Source: a virus
DNA length: 43,971 nt
Strand: one strand, 5' to 3'
Virus record (IMG/VR): IMGVR_UViG_3300046673_000032
Location: 1 to 43,971 of that record
Numbering within the stretch: position 1 is the first letter of the stretch; each line of letters starts with the position of its first letter. Positions 1 to 6,689 of this stretch are shown here, one piece after another. The notes beneath the pieces are model-generated. The model ran no database searches. It was not told the DNA's origin and worked only from the letters and a program-made list of their open reading frames with translations. The position numbers were made by a program, and so were the translations under genes.

Positions 1-131
1 GCCGTGGGCCAGTTCTGAACCACAACCGGATATTGCGGAGTCGGAGAGGTCGAAAACCCAAGTAGGTTATAAACAGTTTGTCCGTGCGCCGAGGAAACCA
101 TCAGCAAAATTAAAACGAGTAGCTTTTTCAT
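1..131 (-). CDS. Secreted tail-region protein, 5' part (partial at window edge)
   Basis: The reading frame starts at ATG 131 behind a good ribosome site (AAGGGG about 5 bases upstream) and runs off the window start. The first 17 residues are a clear Sec signal peptide: two Lys, a Leu/Val/Ile-rich core, then SSAHG before Gln. The visible part continues with a Pro-rich stretch ending QNWPTA. The opposite window end carries the C-terminal part of a protein containing the related phrase VKNWPTQ, so the two pieces are probably one gene cut by linearising a circular genome. Joined directly the frame is off by one. A two-base overlap (both ends read GC) restores it. The neighbours are two other signal-peptide genes. 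The function is unknown; a tail-associated or host-surface protein is an inference. Confidence 0.7.
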   Translation of the reverse strand, partial: MKKLLVLILLMVSSAHGQTVYNLLGFSTSPTPQYPVVVQNWPT

Positions 132-140
132 GTTGGCCCC

Positions 141-1100
141 TTATCGGTTCGTTACGGCTATGCCGTTGACTATGTTTAAAATCGTTACTCCGGCATAGGT
201 GTAAATTGCAGTATCGCCCGTGGCTGTCATCCCCGCGCTATGTGTGTCAACGTACGTTTTATTTGCCGCGCTATCGGCATATGCGGGGGTGGGGACGCCT
301 CGGACTGGATTCATTCCAAACGAAACCGACAGACCATTTATAAGTGTGTTCTCGAATGTGTTTCCCAACGTAGGCCCAGTCCCAGAGTTTCCAACTAGGT
401 TGAGGCCACTTCCATCAACGATGTTAGACGTTGAAATGTCGTCAGCGCTTAGCCAACCCGATATATGCCCTCCGATGCTCAGGTTTCCTGGGATGTTCAA
501 ATCAGAAACGACAACGGCCTTCCCCCCTGGCGTCGTTACGGCCAACGGTCCAGGAGTTCCAGACAACGAAACCGACTCATCGCCACTTCCACCGTTCAGG
601 TTCCATATCGTCAATGCCGAGCCTGGGATGTTCCCGACGTTGACGGCCATCGTAGGCCAAGGGGTTGCTGTCATGGTGAAAGACGGAGTATTCGTTATTG
701 TTGGGCTAATCGTTGCCGTGGGTGTCGAAACCATCGTCGCCACGTAATATAAAATCTGAGGTTCAATACCGTGAACCTTAATCAGCCCACTCTTGGGAGA
801 ATTAACCGTCCACGTACTTTGAGCATTAACCGTCGCAACTGTTCCACGTGAAACAGTAACCGACGAACTCCCAGAACCAACAACCCAAACTGGTTCAATG
901 TACTGATCCAAACCTGAGTTCCAAGGTACGTTACCTGAAAACAACGTGGCCCCATACGAACCGGATGGTATCGGTGACGCAACAAACACAACCGTCTGAG
1001 CGTTATCAACGTTCGACGAAAGAGACACCGAATTACTCGGCATGGGGTAATCAGCCGCATACAACGGAGTTATTAGAAATAACCACAGGAGTTTACGCAT
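141..1100 (-). CDS. Secreted Thr/Pro-linker protein, paralogue of the 42177-43190 gene
   Basis: This 319-residue protein begins with a Sec signal peptide (MRKLLWLFLITPLYA, cleavage expected before ADYP). Residues 17-120 align by eye with the protein at 42177-43190: YPMPSNSVSL against YPVPSNSTSL, GLDQYIEPVWV against GLDKYIEPVWV, VSRGTVATVNAQSTWTV against VRRGTIATANAQGTWTV. A Thr/Pro-rich linker follows (about residues 125-150), then a Gly/Ser/Asn-rich beta-type region that includes a VRGVPTPAYADSAANKTYVD segment, like the TPTPSTNDGAANALYV-type segment of the paralogue and resembling phage tail-fibre ends. It stops 9 bases before the next signal-peptide gene. No strong ribosome site precedes ATG 1100. 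It is probably a tail-fibre-like or surface-exposed phage protein, but the signal peptide is unusual for a virion component. Confidence 0.75.
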   Translation of the reverse strand: MRKLLWLFLITPLYAADYPMPSNSVSLSSNVDNAQTVVFVASPIPSGSYGATLFSGNVPWNSGLDQYIEPVWVVGSGSSSVTVSRGTVATVNAQSTWTVNSPKSGLIKVHGIEPQILYYVATMVSTPTATISPTITNTPSFTMTATPWPTMAVNVGNIPGSALTIWNLNGGSGDESVSLSGTPGPLAVTTPGGKAVVVSDLNIPGNLSIGGHISGWLSADDISTSNIVDGSGLNLVGNSGTGPTLGNTFENTLINGLSVSFGMNPVRGVPTPAYADSAANKTYVDTHSAGMTATGDTAIYTYAGVTILNIVNGIAVTNR

Positions 1101-1116
1101 ACTTAAATAATATCAA

Positions 1117-2613
1117 TCACTTCTTCTTCGTCAAGCACTTATATTCATCCAGCGTCGTTACCATATTAATCGGCTTACTTCGCATCTTACCCTTCATCGC
1201 CACGGGATACGCAAACGTCAAAAACAACGCATCGCCCATATCCGGCGAATCTAAACCCCTTTTCTTCATATCATCTTTCGATTCCAGCTTTAACTGACCC
1301 TTTATCGTGTCACCGAATAACCGGTTACACAACTGCTCCTGTAAATCTGCATCATCAAATATCGAACCCCCGTCTTTCATCCACTGCTTTAACTTCGCCG
1401 CCATCTCTGCTGTTTTGTTAAAATATTTATCTTTCTGTTCTCCTCCAAAATTAACGTTCAACACTTCCCAACCCAACCGTCTAATTATATCCAGTGTCGG
1501 AGCGCCCAATCCTCCCGAGTCACCAAACACTTCGTCGGGTTTATACGTCTCAAATATTTCTATCGCTTTTTCTGCAAACTTAACCGAGTCGTGAATCAAC
1601 GAACCAGGTATCACTATCGGCGCTATCGTTTTTCCGTCCAATCCTTTCCTAAAATAAAACACGCAATTATCTTGGCCTCCCCTGGCAATATCCAACCCAC
1701 AAATCAGCGGGTCGAGTACTGTGGACTGCGCCAACTGCTTTCTCGACCTCATCACCAAGTCGCTGGGGAAAAACTGTAACGAACTCGCGTTCGGGAACAA
1801 TCCCCTAATACGCGATTTCACATAATCGCTATCCCAACCGTGTGTATCAATCAGTTTCTGAATTTCGTCCTGGTCAACGCCTTCTATCCCCTGGGAACAA
1901 ATATTATACGTCTTCCAAATCGGTTCCAAATCCGATTCGCGTCTGCGGACTTCGTTCTCGAATATATCGAAAAATCCCCCCGACTTCTGCAACGGGTTTC
2001 CAAACGCCAACACGATTATCTCGGTATCTTTATCCAGGCAGAACGAATCAATCGTTTCCCAGATCGAACGCGGAATACCCGACGCTTCATCGACGGCTAT
2101 AAATATTCGACTCCCCTGGTTGTGAAACCCAGCGAACGCCGCCGTGTTATTGTCTCTCCAAATCGCCTGATCCGATTTCCATTCCAGGCGGTACTTCTCC
2201 TGAGACGAATACATACTCGTTGCGGTTATCTCAAACCAACTATTCGTCAAACTCAGCCTGTGCCATTTCGACAACTCAGCCCATGTCTTCGTTTTCAACT
2301 GTGATCCAGTATTTGCGGTAATCAGGCACTTCGTTCTATTCATCGTGTCAAGCGCCCACTTCTGCAACATATTAATCAGGGCGGATTTCCCAATATCGTG
2401 ACCGCTGGCAACCGCAATCCTTATAATTTTCTTTCCGCGTTTCAACTCTTTACCAATGTACTTCGCTATTTCAGCCTGCCATTCTCTCGGACCCTGAGCT
2501 GACTCCAGGTCATTCTCACCCCACGGGAAATTAAAACACATATACCCGTACGGGTCGTGTTTAAATTCTGCAATCTGTTCTCCGAGTTTCATCTGGTATT
2601 CGATCTCGTTCAT
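1117..2613 (-). CDS. terL: Terminase large subunit
   Basis: This is the motor and nuclease that packages phage DNA into the prohead through the portal. The 498 residues show the expected two domains. The N-terminal ATPase has a Walker A-like GHDIGKS at 71-77, Walker B IFIAVDEA at 170-177 and FGNP at about 204-207, the usual site of the coupling motif. The C-terminal RNase H-like nuclease has acidic residues in GLDIARGG (Asp308), VFGDSGGLG (Asp365) and SPDMGDAL (Asp458/Asp461). The length is normal for the family. ATG 2613 overlaps the stop of the small-subunit candidate by 4 bases (ATGA), suggesting translational coupling. It belongs to the headful-type TerL group with canonical motifs by eye; subgroup assignment would need a tree. 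Confidence 0.95.
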   Translation of the reverse strand: MNEIEYQMKLGEQIAEFKHDPYGYMCFNFPWGENDLESAQGPREWQAEIAKYIGKELKRGKKIIRIAVASGHDIGKSALINMLQKWALDTMNRTKCLITANTGSQLKTKTWAELSKWHRLSLTNSWFEITATSMYSSQEKYRLEWKSDQAIWRDNNTAAFAGFHNQGSRIFIAVDEASGIPRSIWETIDSFCLDKDTEIIVLAFGNPLQKSGGFFDIFENEVRRRESDLEPIWKTYNICSQGIEGVDQDEIQKLIDTHGWDSDYVKSRIRGLFPNASSLQFFPSDLVMRSRKQLAQSTVLDPLICGLDIARGGQDNCVFYFRKGLDGKTIAPIVIPGSLIHDSVKFAEKAIEIFETYKPDEVFGDSGGLGAPTLDIIRRLGWEVLNVNFGGEQKDKYFNKTAEMAAKLKQWMKDGGSIFDDADLQEQLCNRLFGDTIKGQLKLESKDDMKKRGLDSPDMGDALFLTFAYPVAMKGKMRSKPINMVTTLDEYKCLTKKK

Positions 2614-3047
2614 AAGTCGATCACCTTATTCGCCAGCTTCTTATACCTATTCTGGGCTTTATCCAGCAACATCCCAAAATCTAACGTTATATTCGTGTCA
2701 CCGTTATGCCCGTTTTTATATCTCGCATCCCTTGCCGCCAACAACCTCAGCAACAAATCATTGTCGTGCTTGTGTATCGTCTTCACCGCGGTTCCGTTCG
2801 CATCATACGTCACTTCATCATACCCATTCATCGCCCTATTCTTCAGTTCAGTCTCATAAAACTCTATCTGTAATTCCAGCGCCCTCTTATACCCGTCCTG
2901 AGCCTCAATATTATCTGCCCGTATGTGATCGTAATCCTGAACCGTTATCCCTGATTTTTTACACGCTTCTGTAACCGTATCACCCAACGCAATACGTTTC
3001 TCCACCTCAACATACGGTTCGTTATTCAGGAATCCATCTAATCCCAT
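2610..3047 (-). CDS. Probable terminase small subunit
   Basis: This 145-residue acidic and basic helical protein lies directly upstream of terL and overlaps it by 4 bases. Residues about 12-45 (RIALGDTVTEACKKSGI, then VQDYDHIRA) read like a helix-turn-helix of the kind used by small terminase subunits to recognise the packaging site. The following helices (ELQIEFYETELKNRAMNGYD) would form the oligomerisation core. Gene order is the main support: the small subunit normally precedes the large one. Sequence conservation in this family is too low for certainty by eye. Confidence 0.65.
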   Translation of the reverse strand: MGLDGFLNNEPYVEVEKRIALGDTVTEACKKSGITVQDYDHIRADNIEAQDGYKRALELQIEFYETELKNRAMNGYDEVTYDANGTAVKTIHKHDNDLLLRLLAARDARYKNGHNGDTNITLDFGMLLDKAQNRYKKLANKVIDL

Positions 3048-3229
3048 TATTTAACCTCTTTTACGGGTTCAACCATAAAATCCGCCATCTTCACTCCCTT
3101 CACCTTAATCCCTCCTTCCAACAACATATCCACTGTCACTACCTTCTTATTCTCTCCCTTAAATATCCCCAGACGATTCCTAAACACCGGATTTACACTC
3201 GGCAAATCTCTGATCTTTACATATTTCAT
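3047..3229 (-). CDS. Small hypothetical protein (60 aa)
   Basis: The gene runs from ATG 3229 to a stop that overlaps the next ATG by one base (TAATG), so it sits in the same translationally linked leftward chain as the terminase genes. The protein is short, basic and Val/Lys-rich (ENKKVVTVDMLLEGGIKVKG) with no Cys or membrane segment. No family was recognised. Position suggests an accessory to DNA packaging or simply a small early or late gene of the terminase operon. Confidence 0.65.
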   Translation of the reverse strand: MKYVKIRDLPSVNPVFRNRLGIFKGENKKVVTVDMLLEGGIKVKGVKMADFMVEPVKEVK

Positions 3230-3492
3230 TTAATCAATCCTTTCGTAATTAAATCCGATACGTGCAACCTTACCCTCTGCCATGCCGCATCCAACCACGC
3301 TTTGCTCGGACTCCCAAACGTCAACAACTGTCCCTTCTTCAAGTCATGCTTCATCACATACGCACCCGTCAAACACACTACCCCATACTTCTCACACAAC
3401 CCCTTAAACTCTCGGTTAAATCGTTCTTCTATCTTATGATCCTGCTCTTTCCCATAACTGTCAGGCAACCACAACTTCTTTTCAATCTCCAT
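3226..3492 (-). CDS. Small hypothetical protein (about 88 aa)
   Basis: The preferred start is ATG 3492 (MEIEKKLWLPDSYGKEQ), because AAGGAG lies 7 bases upstream of it; an in-frame ATG at 3510 has no such site. The protein is charged, with no Cys pair and no membrane helix. A central GVVCLTGAYVMKHDLKKGQ and a C-terminal WLDAAWQRVRLHVSDLI segment suggest a small folded alpha/beta protein. It overlaps both neighbours by a few bases, so it is part of a coupled gene chain. No family was recognised. Confidence 0.7.
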   Translation of the reverse strand: MEIEKKLWLPDSYGKEQDHKIEERFNREFKGLCEKYGVVCLTGAYVMKHDLKKGQLLTFGSPSKAWLDAAWQRVRLHVSDLITKGLIK

Positions 3493-3688
3493 CAATTCTC
3501 TCCTTTTCAATCATATATAACGCATCACCAGTGTTGCGATGTTTCACTTCCTTAACTCTTTTAACCCTTACTTCACCAATAAACCAATAGCTTGTGGGTC
3601 CACACTTTCTACATTCCATACACCCATATTTCCCATCTTCACTAACAACCTCTTTCAACTCTAAAAAACACTTCGGGCAAGTTTTCAT
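3482..3688 (-). CDS. Zinc-ribbon small protein (68 aa)
   Basis: The first gene of the leftward block. It carries two Cys pairs, CPKC at residues 4-7 and CMECRKC at about 24-30, spaced as in a small treble-clef or zinc-ribbon protein, followed by a basic region (RVKRVKEVKHR) that could contact nucleic acid. ATG 3688 has no good Shine-Dalgarno sequence, so it may be read from a leaderless or weakly initiated message. Function unknown; a nucleic-acid or protein-protein adaptor is the usual role of such small phage zinc proteins. Confidence 0.65.
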   Translation of the reverse strand: MKTCPKCFLELKEVVSEDGKYGCMECRKCGPTSYWFIGEVRVKRVKEVKHRNTGDALYMIEKERIDGD

Positions 3689-4070
3689 TATTCAACTATA
3701 TAATATAATGTTCTTGACAAGAATAGTTTCAAAAAATAGATGTACAGAATTTTTCATCCCCTTTCCGCGCGCGCGCCAAAAAGCCGGGGGTAGGGGGTGC
3801 CCAAAGGTATATATGTCATGAAATATATATCACACACACCAACAACTATACAATCACACACCCAAACTCCATAACCAGCAATAATACCCCTCAATTTTTC
3901 GATTCTACGATACACCCATACCAGTACACCACCTATATATACTAAAACGTTTTAGATCTAATCCTGGTGCAATATTTGCACACCCTCCAACACCCGATAA
4001 CCCCCATTGGGACGTAAACCCACAATTTCACCATTTTCATCAATATCAATAATATTCTTGATTATGACAT

Positions 4071-4431
4071 GTTACGTGCTGTTTTTTTTGAAATAATTAT
4101 TTAATGACAAATTATCAAACCCGACAAATATAAAAAAATATTTTTTCGATTATTCTCTATATAGTATGTGTGTCCTTTTGTTACGGGTTCCATGCGTAAC
4201 GTTTCACCTCGTCCGTTACACCTAAACTCCGCATAGAATATAGTTGTAACGGGTGCAACGTCTATATTTCCTATTAAACATAAAAATCTATGTATACAAT
4301 TTGTAAATCGTGTTTTTAAATTGTTAGGGTAAATATATCACATTTTTACCTTATATAGTCAAAACAGGCGTAACACGCGTACATTAGTTGCCTGTCATGT
4401 TTTTAGGCGTAACAAACGTCTAAAATGTTAC
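4071..4431. repeat. Cluster of GTAAC/GTTAC words, possible iterons or operators
   Basis: The 5-base word GTAAC or its complement GTTAC occurs eight times in about 360 bases: near 4071, 4180, 4196, 4215, 4246, 4370, 4409 and 4427. Under one occurrence would be expected by chance in such a length. Two copies are part of a perfect 10-base direct repeat AGGCGTAACA at 4366-4375 and 4405-4414, 39 bases apart. Others form inverted pairs, for example GTTACG 4180-4185 with CGTAAC 4195-4200. This is what binding sites for a replication initiator or repressor look like, but no binding protein is identified. Confidence 0.5.
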
Positions 4432-4572
4432 ACCAGAATTTTTCTAGACAAATTAACGTTAAACGTTGAATACATGAATTTATGTATATAATGTTAACAA
4501 AACAATTTTTGACATAGATTTACATCGTGTAAACCGCATTGTTAAGTAATTTAACACTTTCTAGACAGTTTG

Positions 4573-4601
4573 TTGACACATTGTATACCAACGTCAATAA
4601 T
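4573..4601 (+). promoter_or_regulatory. Sigma-70-type promoter for the rightward block
   Basis: TTGACA at 4573-4578, a 17-base spacer, and AATAAT at 4596-4601: a perfect -35 and five of six -10 positions at ideal spacing. Transcription would start near 4608, leaving a leader of about 150 bases before the first gene at 4756. The leader contains a tandem repeat and an inverted pair CGTGCC (4602-4607) / GGCACG (4656-4661) that could be an operator or an RNA structure. Confidence 0.65.
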
Positions 4602-4628
4602 CGTGCCATGCGTATTTCGTTGTGATAT

Positions 4629-4648
4629 ATAGTAAATCATAGTAAATC
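4629..4648. repeat. Tandem 10-bp repeat downstream of the promoter
   Basis: ATAGTAAATC occurs twice back to back (4629-4638 and 4639-4648), just downstream of the promoter at 4573-4601 and between the two arms of the CGTGCC/GGCACG inverted pair. It may be a regulator-binding site; no protein is assigned. Confidence 0.5.
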
Positions 4649-4755
4649 AGGGTTTGGCACGGGCATTGCATACAGAAACAACCAGTTGACGAGATGTAAA
4701 CCCAGCCCCGGGGAAAAGGGGACGTCGCCGGGCGTAAAACGAGGGAGAAAATTAA

Positions 4756-4992
4756 ATGAAATACTCACTTAAAAACCACGCGTGGGCTGTTATCCAATCT
4801 GGTCAATGTGTTTTCGGAACCGGTCGTACTCGTGAGGCCGCGATTCGAGACGCCGAAGGCTGGATGAGCCAGTACCAAAATTCGACTCACGGTTGGTTGG
4901 AGGCCATGCTCGAATCTAATAAACACGTCAACGGTGATATTTACATCACAAACGACTCAGCCGACATCCGTTTCTATGTCGAGAACCAATAA
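4756..4992 (+). CDS. Hypothetical protein, first gene of rightward accessory block (78 aa)
   Basis: The start ATG 4756 follows a GAGGGAG ribosome site. The protein is soluble and mixed in character (HAWAVIQSGQCVFGTGRTRE, then DAEGWMSQYQ and a C-terminal DIYITNDSADIRFYV strand), with no known motif. The N-terminal half (A.V...G.....G.TRE.AI.DA) resembles small phage proteins with a repeated beta-hairpin, but I do not recognise a named family. It is followed by a hairpin-containing intercistronic gap. Confidence 0.7.
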   Translation: MKYSLKNHAWAVIQSGQCVFGTGRTREAAIRDAEGWMSQYQNSTHGWLEAMLESNKHVNGDIYITNDSADIRFYVENQ

Positions 4993-5001
4993 TTTTGATC
5001 C

Positions 5002-5040
5002 CTTCCTCCTCCCTTGCACCCCTCATTGAGGGGTCATGGG
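5002..5040 (+). promoter_or_regulatory. Intercistronic hairpin A
   Basis: ACCCCTC (5018-5024) and GAGGGGT (5028-5034) form a 7-bp stem with a 3-base loop. An outer pair CTTCCTC (about 5002-5008) with GGGGAAG (5037-5043) can extend it. The element sits between two small genes and has no T-run, so it is not a classical terminator. Similar C-run/G-run hairpins recur after genes at 5565, 5844, 11596 and 11816, suggesting a shared role in message processing or stability. Confidence 0.45.
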
Positions 5041-5076
5041 GAAGCGGAAGACTGAAACCAAAAATGAGGTAGTACC

Positions 5077-5565
5077 ATGAAACGCGCAAAAGGAAAGTAT
5101 GTTCCAAAATACCTTGAAATCTACAAGCGGCCTGATAGTTATGCGGGTCCAACCCACTACGGTTATTACCCCGTATTGAGTCAAAACCGGGATAGTGGGT
5201 GCCTTGAGCGCTCAAATTTCCGTAGCACGTTGAAAGCCTTGGGGGGTGAGGGCCGGGGGGTACAGGTTATCCGTGATACTCACTGGGCTAGTGGTTGGGT
5301 AGAAACCATCTATGTCGCGAAAACCGCCGTCAAACGGCTTCAGATTGCCGACAAAATTATGTCGGACCTGGAAGGCTACCCCGCGGTAGATGAAGCCGAT
5401 TTTTCAGAGCTGGAAACCGAAATACAGGCCGAAACGTGGAATAGTTACTACGACCTACGGGAAAAGATCAAGCTATGCGCGGAAAACGGGATAAGCATAT
5501 TTTCGGCCCGTCAAAGCTACCCGCCTAGCAGGGAATCGGGCGAGTGCGTTGTGATTGCGGATTAA
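5077..5565 (+). CDS. Hypothetical protein with YPAVDEADFSELE motif (162 aa)
   Basis: The frame starts at ATG 5077 after a GAGGTAG ribosome site. The centre (THWASGWVETIYV, residues about 67-79) and the following AVKRLQIADKIMSDLEGYPAV with DEADFSELETE resemble a widespread phage and mobile-element family, recalled as having a WA.GW.E.i.V segment followed by a YPvlDE.D.S..E motif. Those proteins are uncharacterised. No catalytic motif or membrane segment is visible. It is an accessory gene; its role in this phage is unknown. Confidence 0.75.
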   Translation: MKRAKGKYVPKYLEIYKRPDSYAGPTHYGYYPVLSQNRDSGCLERSNFRSTLKALGGEGRGVQVIRDTHWASGWVETIYVAKTAVKRLQIADKIMSDLEGYPAVDEADFSELETEIQAETWNSYYDLREKIKLCAENGISIFSARQSYPPSRESGECVVIAD

Positions 5566-5574
5566 ACCCTCTCC

Positions 5575-5604
5575 CCTATTCCTCCACTGGGGGGATGGGG
5601 AAGC
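5575..5604 (+). promoter_or_regulatory. Intercistronic hairpin B
   Basis: CCTCC-ACT-GGGGG at about 5581-5593 forms a short stem with a G-T pair. An outer TCCCC/GGGGA pairing is possible with GGGGAAGCGATC downstream. The same GGGGAAGCG word follows hairpin A, so the two elements look related rather than accidental. Confidence 0.4.
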
Positions 5605-5629
5605 GATCAAACCGAGAGCGAGGACTAGT

Positions 5630-5683
5630 ATGAATGAAATTGATAGGATCATTGAGGATTTAATCAAGGAGGTGATGAAATGA
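5630..5683 (+). CDS. Mini-ORF of 17 codons, possible coupling leader
   Basis: ATG 5630 opens a 17-residue frame (MNEIDRIIEDLIKEVMK) that ends in a TGA overlapping the next ATG by 4 bases. Its last codons contain AAGGAGGTGA, a near-perfect ribosome site for the next gene. It may therefore serve mainly to deliver ribosomes to the downstream start. A real micro-protein cannot be excluded. Confidence 0.45.
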   Translation: MNEIDRIIEDLIKEVMK

Positions 5684-5844
5684 TATGTTTTTACAGTTTT
5701 ACCCCATACGGGGTTAGGGTTGCGCTGAAACGAGCGGGGCGTGAGTTTAGCCGTAAAATTGTATCCCTCACCCAATGGATGATGATGAGTGAGGAATTGG
5801 AGGAGCAGGGATATAGGATGATCGAGGCGCCACGGCCAAAATAA
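5680..5844 (+). CDS. Small hypothetical protein (54 aa)
   Basis: ATG 5680 has an excellent ribosome site (AAGGAGGTGA, within the preceding mini-ORF). The protein starts MICFYSFTPYGVRVALKRAG and ends with a Met/Glu-rich helix (QWMMMSEELEEQGY). It is basic at the front and amphipathic at the back. No family was recognised. Confidence 0.65.
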   Translation: MICFYSFTPYGVRVALKRAGREFSRKIVSLTQWMMMSEELEEQGYRMIEAPRPK

Positions 5845-5867
5845 TCACCCCCCGGGGTGTAATGCGG

Positions 5868-5885
5868 CTCCCCGCAGTGGGGAAG
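5868..5885 (+). promoter_or_regulatory. Intercistronic hairpin C
   Basis: CCCC-GCAGT-GGGG (about 5871-5883) forms a compact stem, again followed by GAAGGG as in hairpins A and B. A second palindromic run CACCCCCCGGGGTG lies just upstream (about 5847-5860). It separates the genes ending at 5844 and starting at 5935. Confidence 0.4.
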
Positions 5886-5934
5886 GGTTCCAAGCCCCTA
5901 ACGCAGAGGATACTAAACTAAGGGAATGTTACCC

Positions 5935-6252
5935 ATGAAAAATGTAATGGATATGGAAGGTCCGAAACGTACAGGAGTTTGGGTCATTTTGAAGGGTGCA
6001 AAACATGTCGGAAAAATCATTGCCGCTTATCCGTCAAAGGGTCACGGCGAACGGCGGACATATGTCCAGGTTTTCTGCTGGACAAGACCAAACGAATTAC
6101 CCGGCAAAAACGTGACCTATGCCGGGGGTTGCGGATATTGCAAGGTTGACGCTTGCATGGAGGAATTAGGGTTTGGTGGGTTGAAACTGCCTTCCAGCGG
6201 CTGGGAATCGTTCCTAGAGAAAAACGGTTATACCGTTTTGGAGGTGATTTGA
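5935..6252 (+). CDS. Hypothetical protein (105 aa)
   Basis: The start is placed at ATG 5935 because AAGGGA lies about 9 bases upstream; an ATG at 5926 would sit directly on that site. The protein is compact and beta-rich (RTGVWVILKGAKHVGKIIAAY, then YVQVFCW), with a CGYCKVDAC stretch near residue 66-74 that may bind metal or form a disulphide. The C-terminus LPSSGWESFLEKNGYTVLEVI looks globular. It is coupled to the next gene by a one-base overlap. The family is not recognised. Confidence 0.7.
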   Translation: MKNVMDMEGPKRTGVWVILKGAKHVGKIIAAYPSKGHGERRTYVQVFCWTRPNELPGKNVTYAGGCGYCKVDACMEELGFGGLKLPSSGWESFLEKNGYTVLEVI

Positions 6253-6401
6253 TGATTACACCTGATCAAGCCAAAGAGCATCCGTGCCCGAAATGCGATA
6301 GCGAAAATGTGAAATATATTCAATTCTGGAAATACCATTGTTTGGATTGTGGGGTTTACTACCCCGCTGAATACCGCTACAAAACCAGCGAGGCGGAATA
6401 A
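6252..6401 (+). CDS. Zinc-ribbon small protein (49 aa)
   Basis: The start is ATG 6252 (MITPDQAKEHPCPKCDS), because GGAGGTGATTTG precedes it directly, although the frame is open further upstream. CPKC (residues about 12-15) and CLDC (about 31-34) make a classic two-knuckle zinc ribbon. Tyr-rich ends follow. It is one of several tiny zinc proteins in this block; the function is unknown. Confidence 0.75.
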   Translation: MITPDQAKEHPCPKCDSENVKYIQFWKYHCLDCGVYYPAEYRYKTSEAE

Positions 6402-6402
6402 C

Positions 6403-6480
6403 ATGAATTACATACACAAGGGATTGAAAAGCGTTTCCTATCAATGGAATGGGAAACGCAGAACCGAGTCAGCAAAATGA
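6403..6480 (+). CDS. Mini-ORF of 25 codons
   Basis: ATG 6403 opens a short, very basic frame (MNYIHKGLKSVSYQWNGKRR) ending in TGA 6478-6480, which overlaps the next ATG. A GAGGCGG sequence about 8 bases upstream could serve as ribosome site. Like the 5630 mini-ORF, it may act as a coupling leader. Confidence is low because of length. Confidence 0.4.
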   Translation: MNYIHKGLKSVSYQWNGKRRTESAK

Positions 6481-6689
6481 AATATATTTTGACCTTGGTT
6501 GTTGGGCTGGGGTTGGTTGTATTTGTTATCCACGACCATCAACCCCATTGGGAAGGTCCGAGCAGTTGCCCATTAACAATCGTTTTGGACATTGCAGGGG
6601 AAACAGCCAACGAGTATGCCGATAACGTTGAACATGCGATTAACCGCATTGAAAAATTAGGGTACTCCGTTGACCTAGTAGACCGTTGA
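6477..6689 (+). CDS. Small membrane or exported protein (70 aa)
   Basis: The chosen start ATG 6477 overlaps the stop of the mini-ORF upstream; another in-frame ATG lies at 6444. The first 20 residues (MKYILTLVVGLGLVVFVIHD) are a hydrophobic helix, either a membrane anchor or an uncleaved signal. The rest is acidic and soluble (IAGETANEYADNVEHAINRI). Its last bases carry the -35 of the next promoter. The function is unknown; small anchored proteins of this sort often act on the host membrane. Confidence 0.6.
   Translation: MKYILTLVVGLGLVVFVIHDHQPHWEGPSSCPLTIVLDIAGETANEYADNVEHAINRIEKLGYSVDLVDR

Larger units (their letters stand above)
3689..4755. other. 1-kb gene-free control region between divergent gene blocks
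   Basis: No credible gene was found on either strand. The region is strongly AT-rich and separates the leftward terminase block from the rightward accessory block, so it must hold the start signals of both. It contains a GCGCGCGCGC run (about 3767-3776) followed by a G-rich stretch, a tract at about 3821-3945 that is almost free of G on the plus strand, many TATATA-type melting sequences, a cluster of GTAAC/GTTAC words, a 10-bp tandem repeat and one near-consensus promoter. Such a mix fits a replication origin and/or operator field. I did not find a convincing leftward promoter here. Confidence 0.7.

Noticed and set aside
220-747. 175-codon plus-strand ORF
   Set aside because: It is the antisense shadow of the secreted gene at 141-1100, has no ribosome site and an unnatural composition.
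3700-3740. Leftward promoter for the terminase block
   Set aside because: TATATT-like -10 sequences exist on the minus strand but no -35 at acceptable spacing; the late promoter may be of a non-sigma-70 kind or lie further upstream.
3766-3800. Terminator in the GC-rich patch upstream of the terminase block
   Set aside because: The GC run is alternating and the following G-run does not form a stem with a T-tail.
4509-4537. Second rightward promoter with TTGACA at 4509
   Set aside because: No -10-like hexamer occurs at 16-18 bases spacing.
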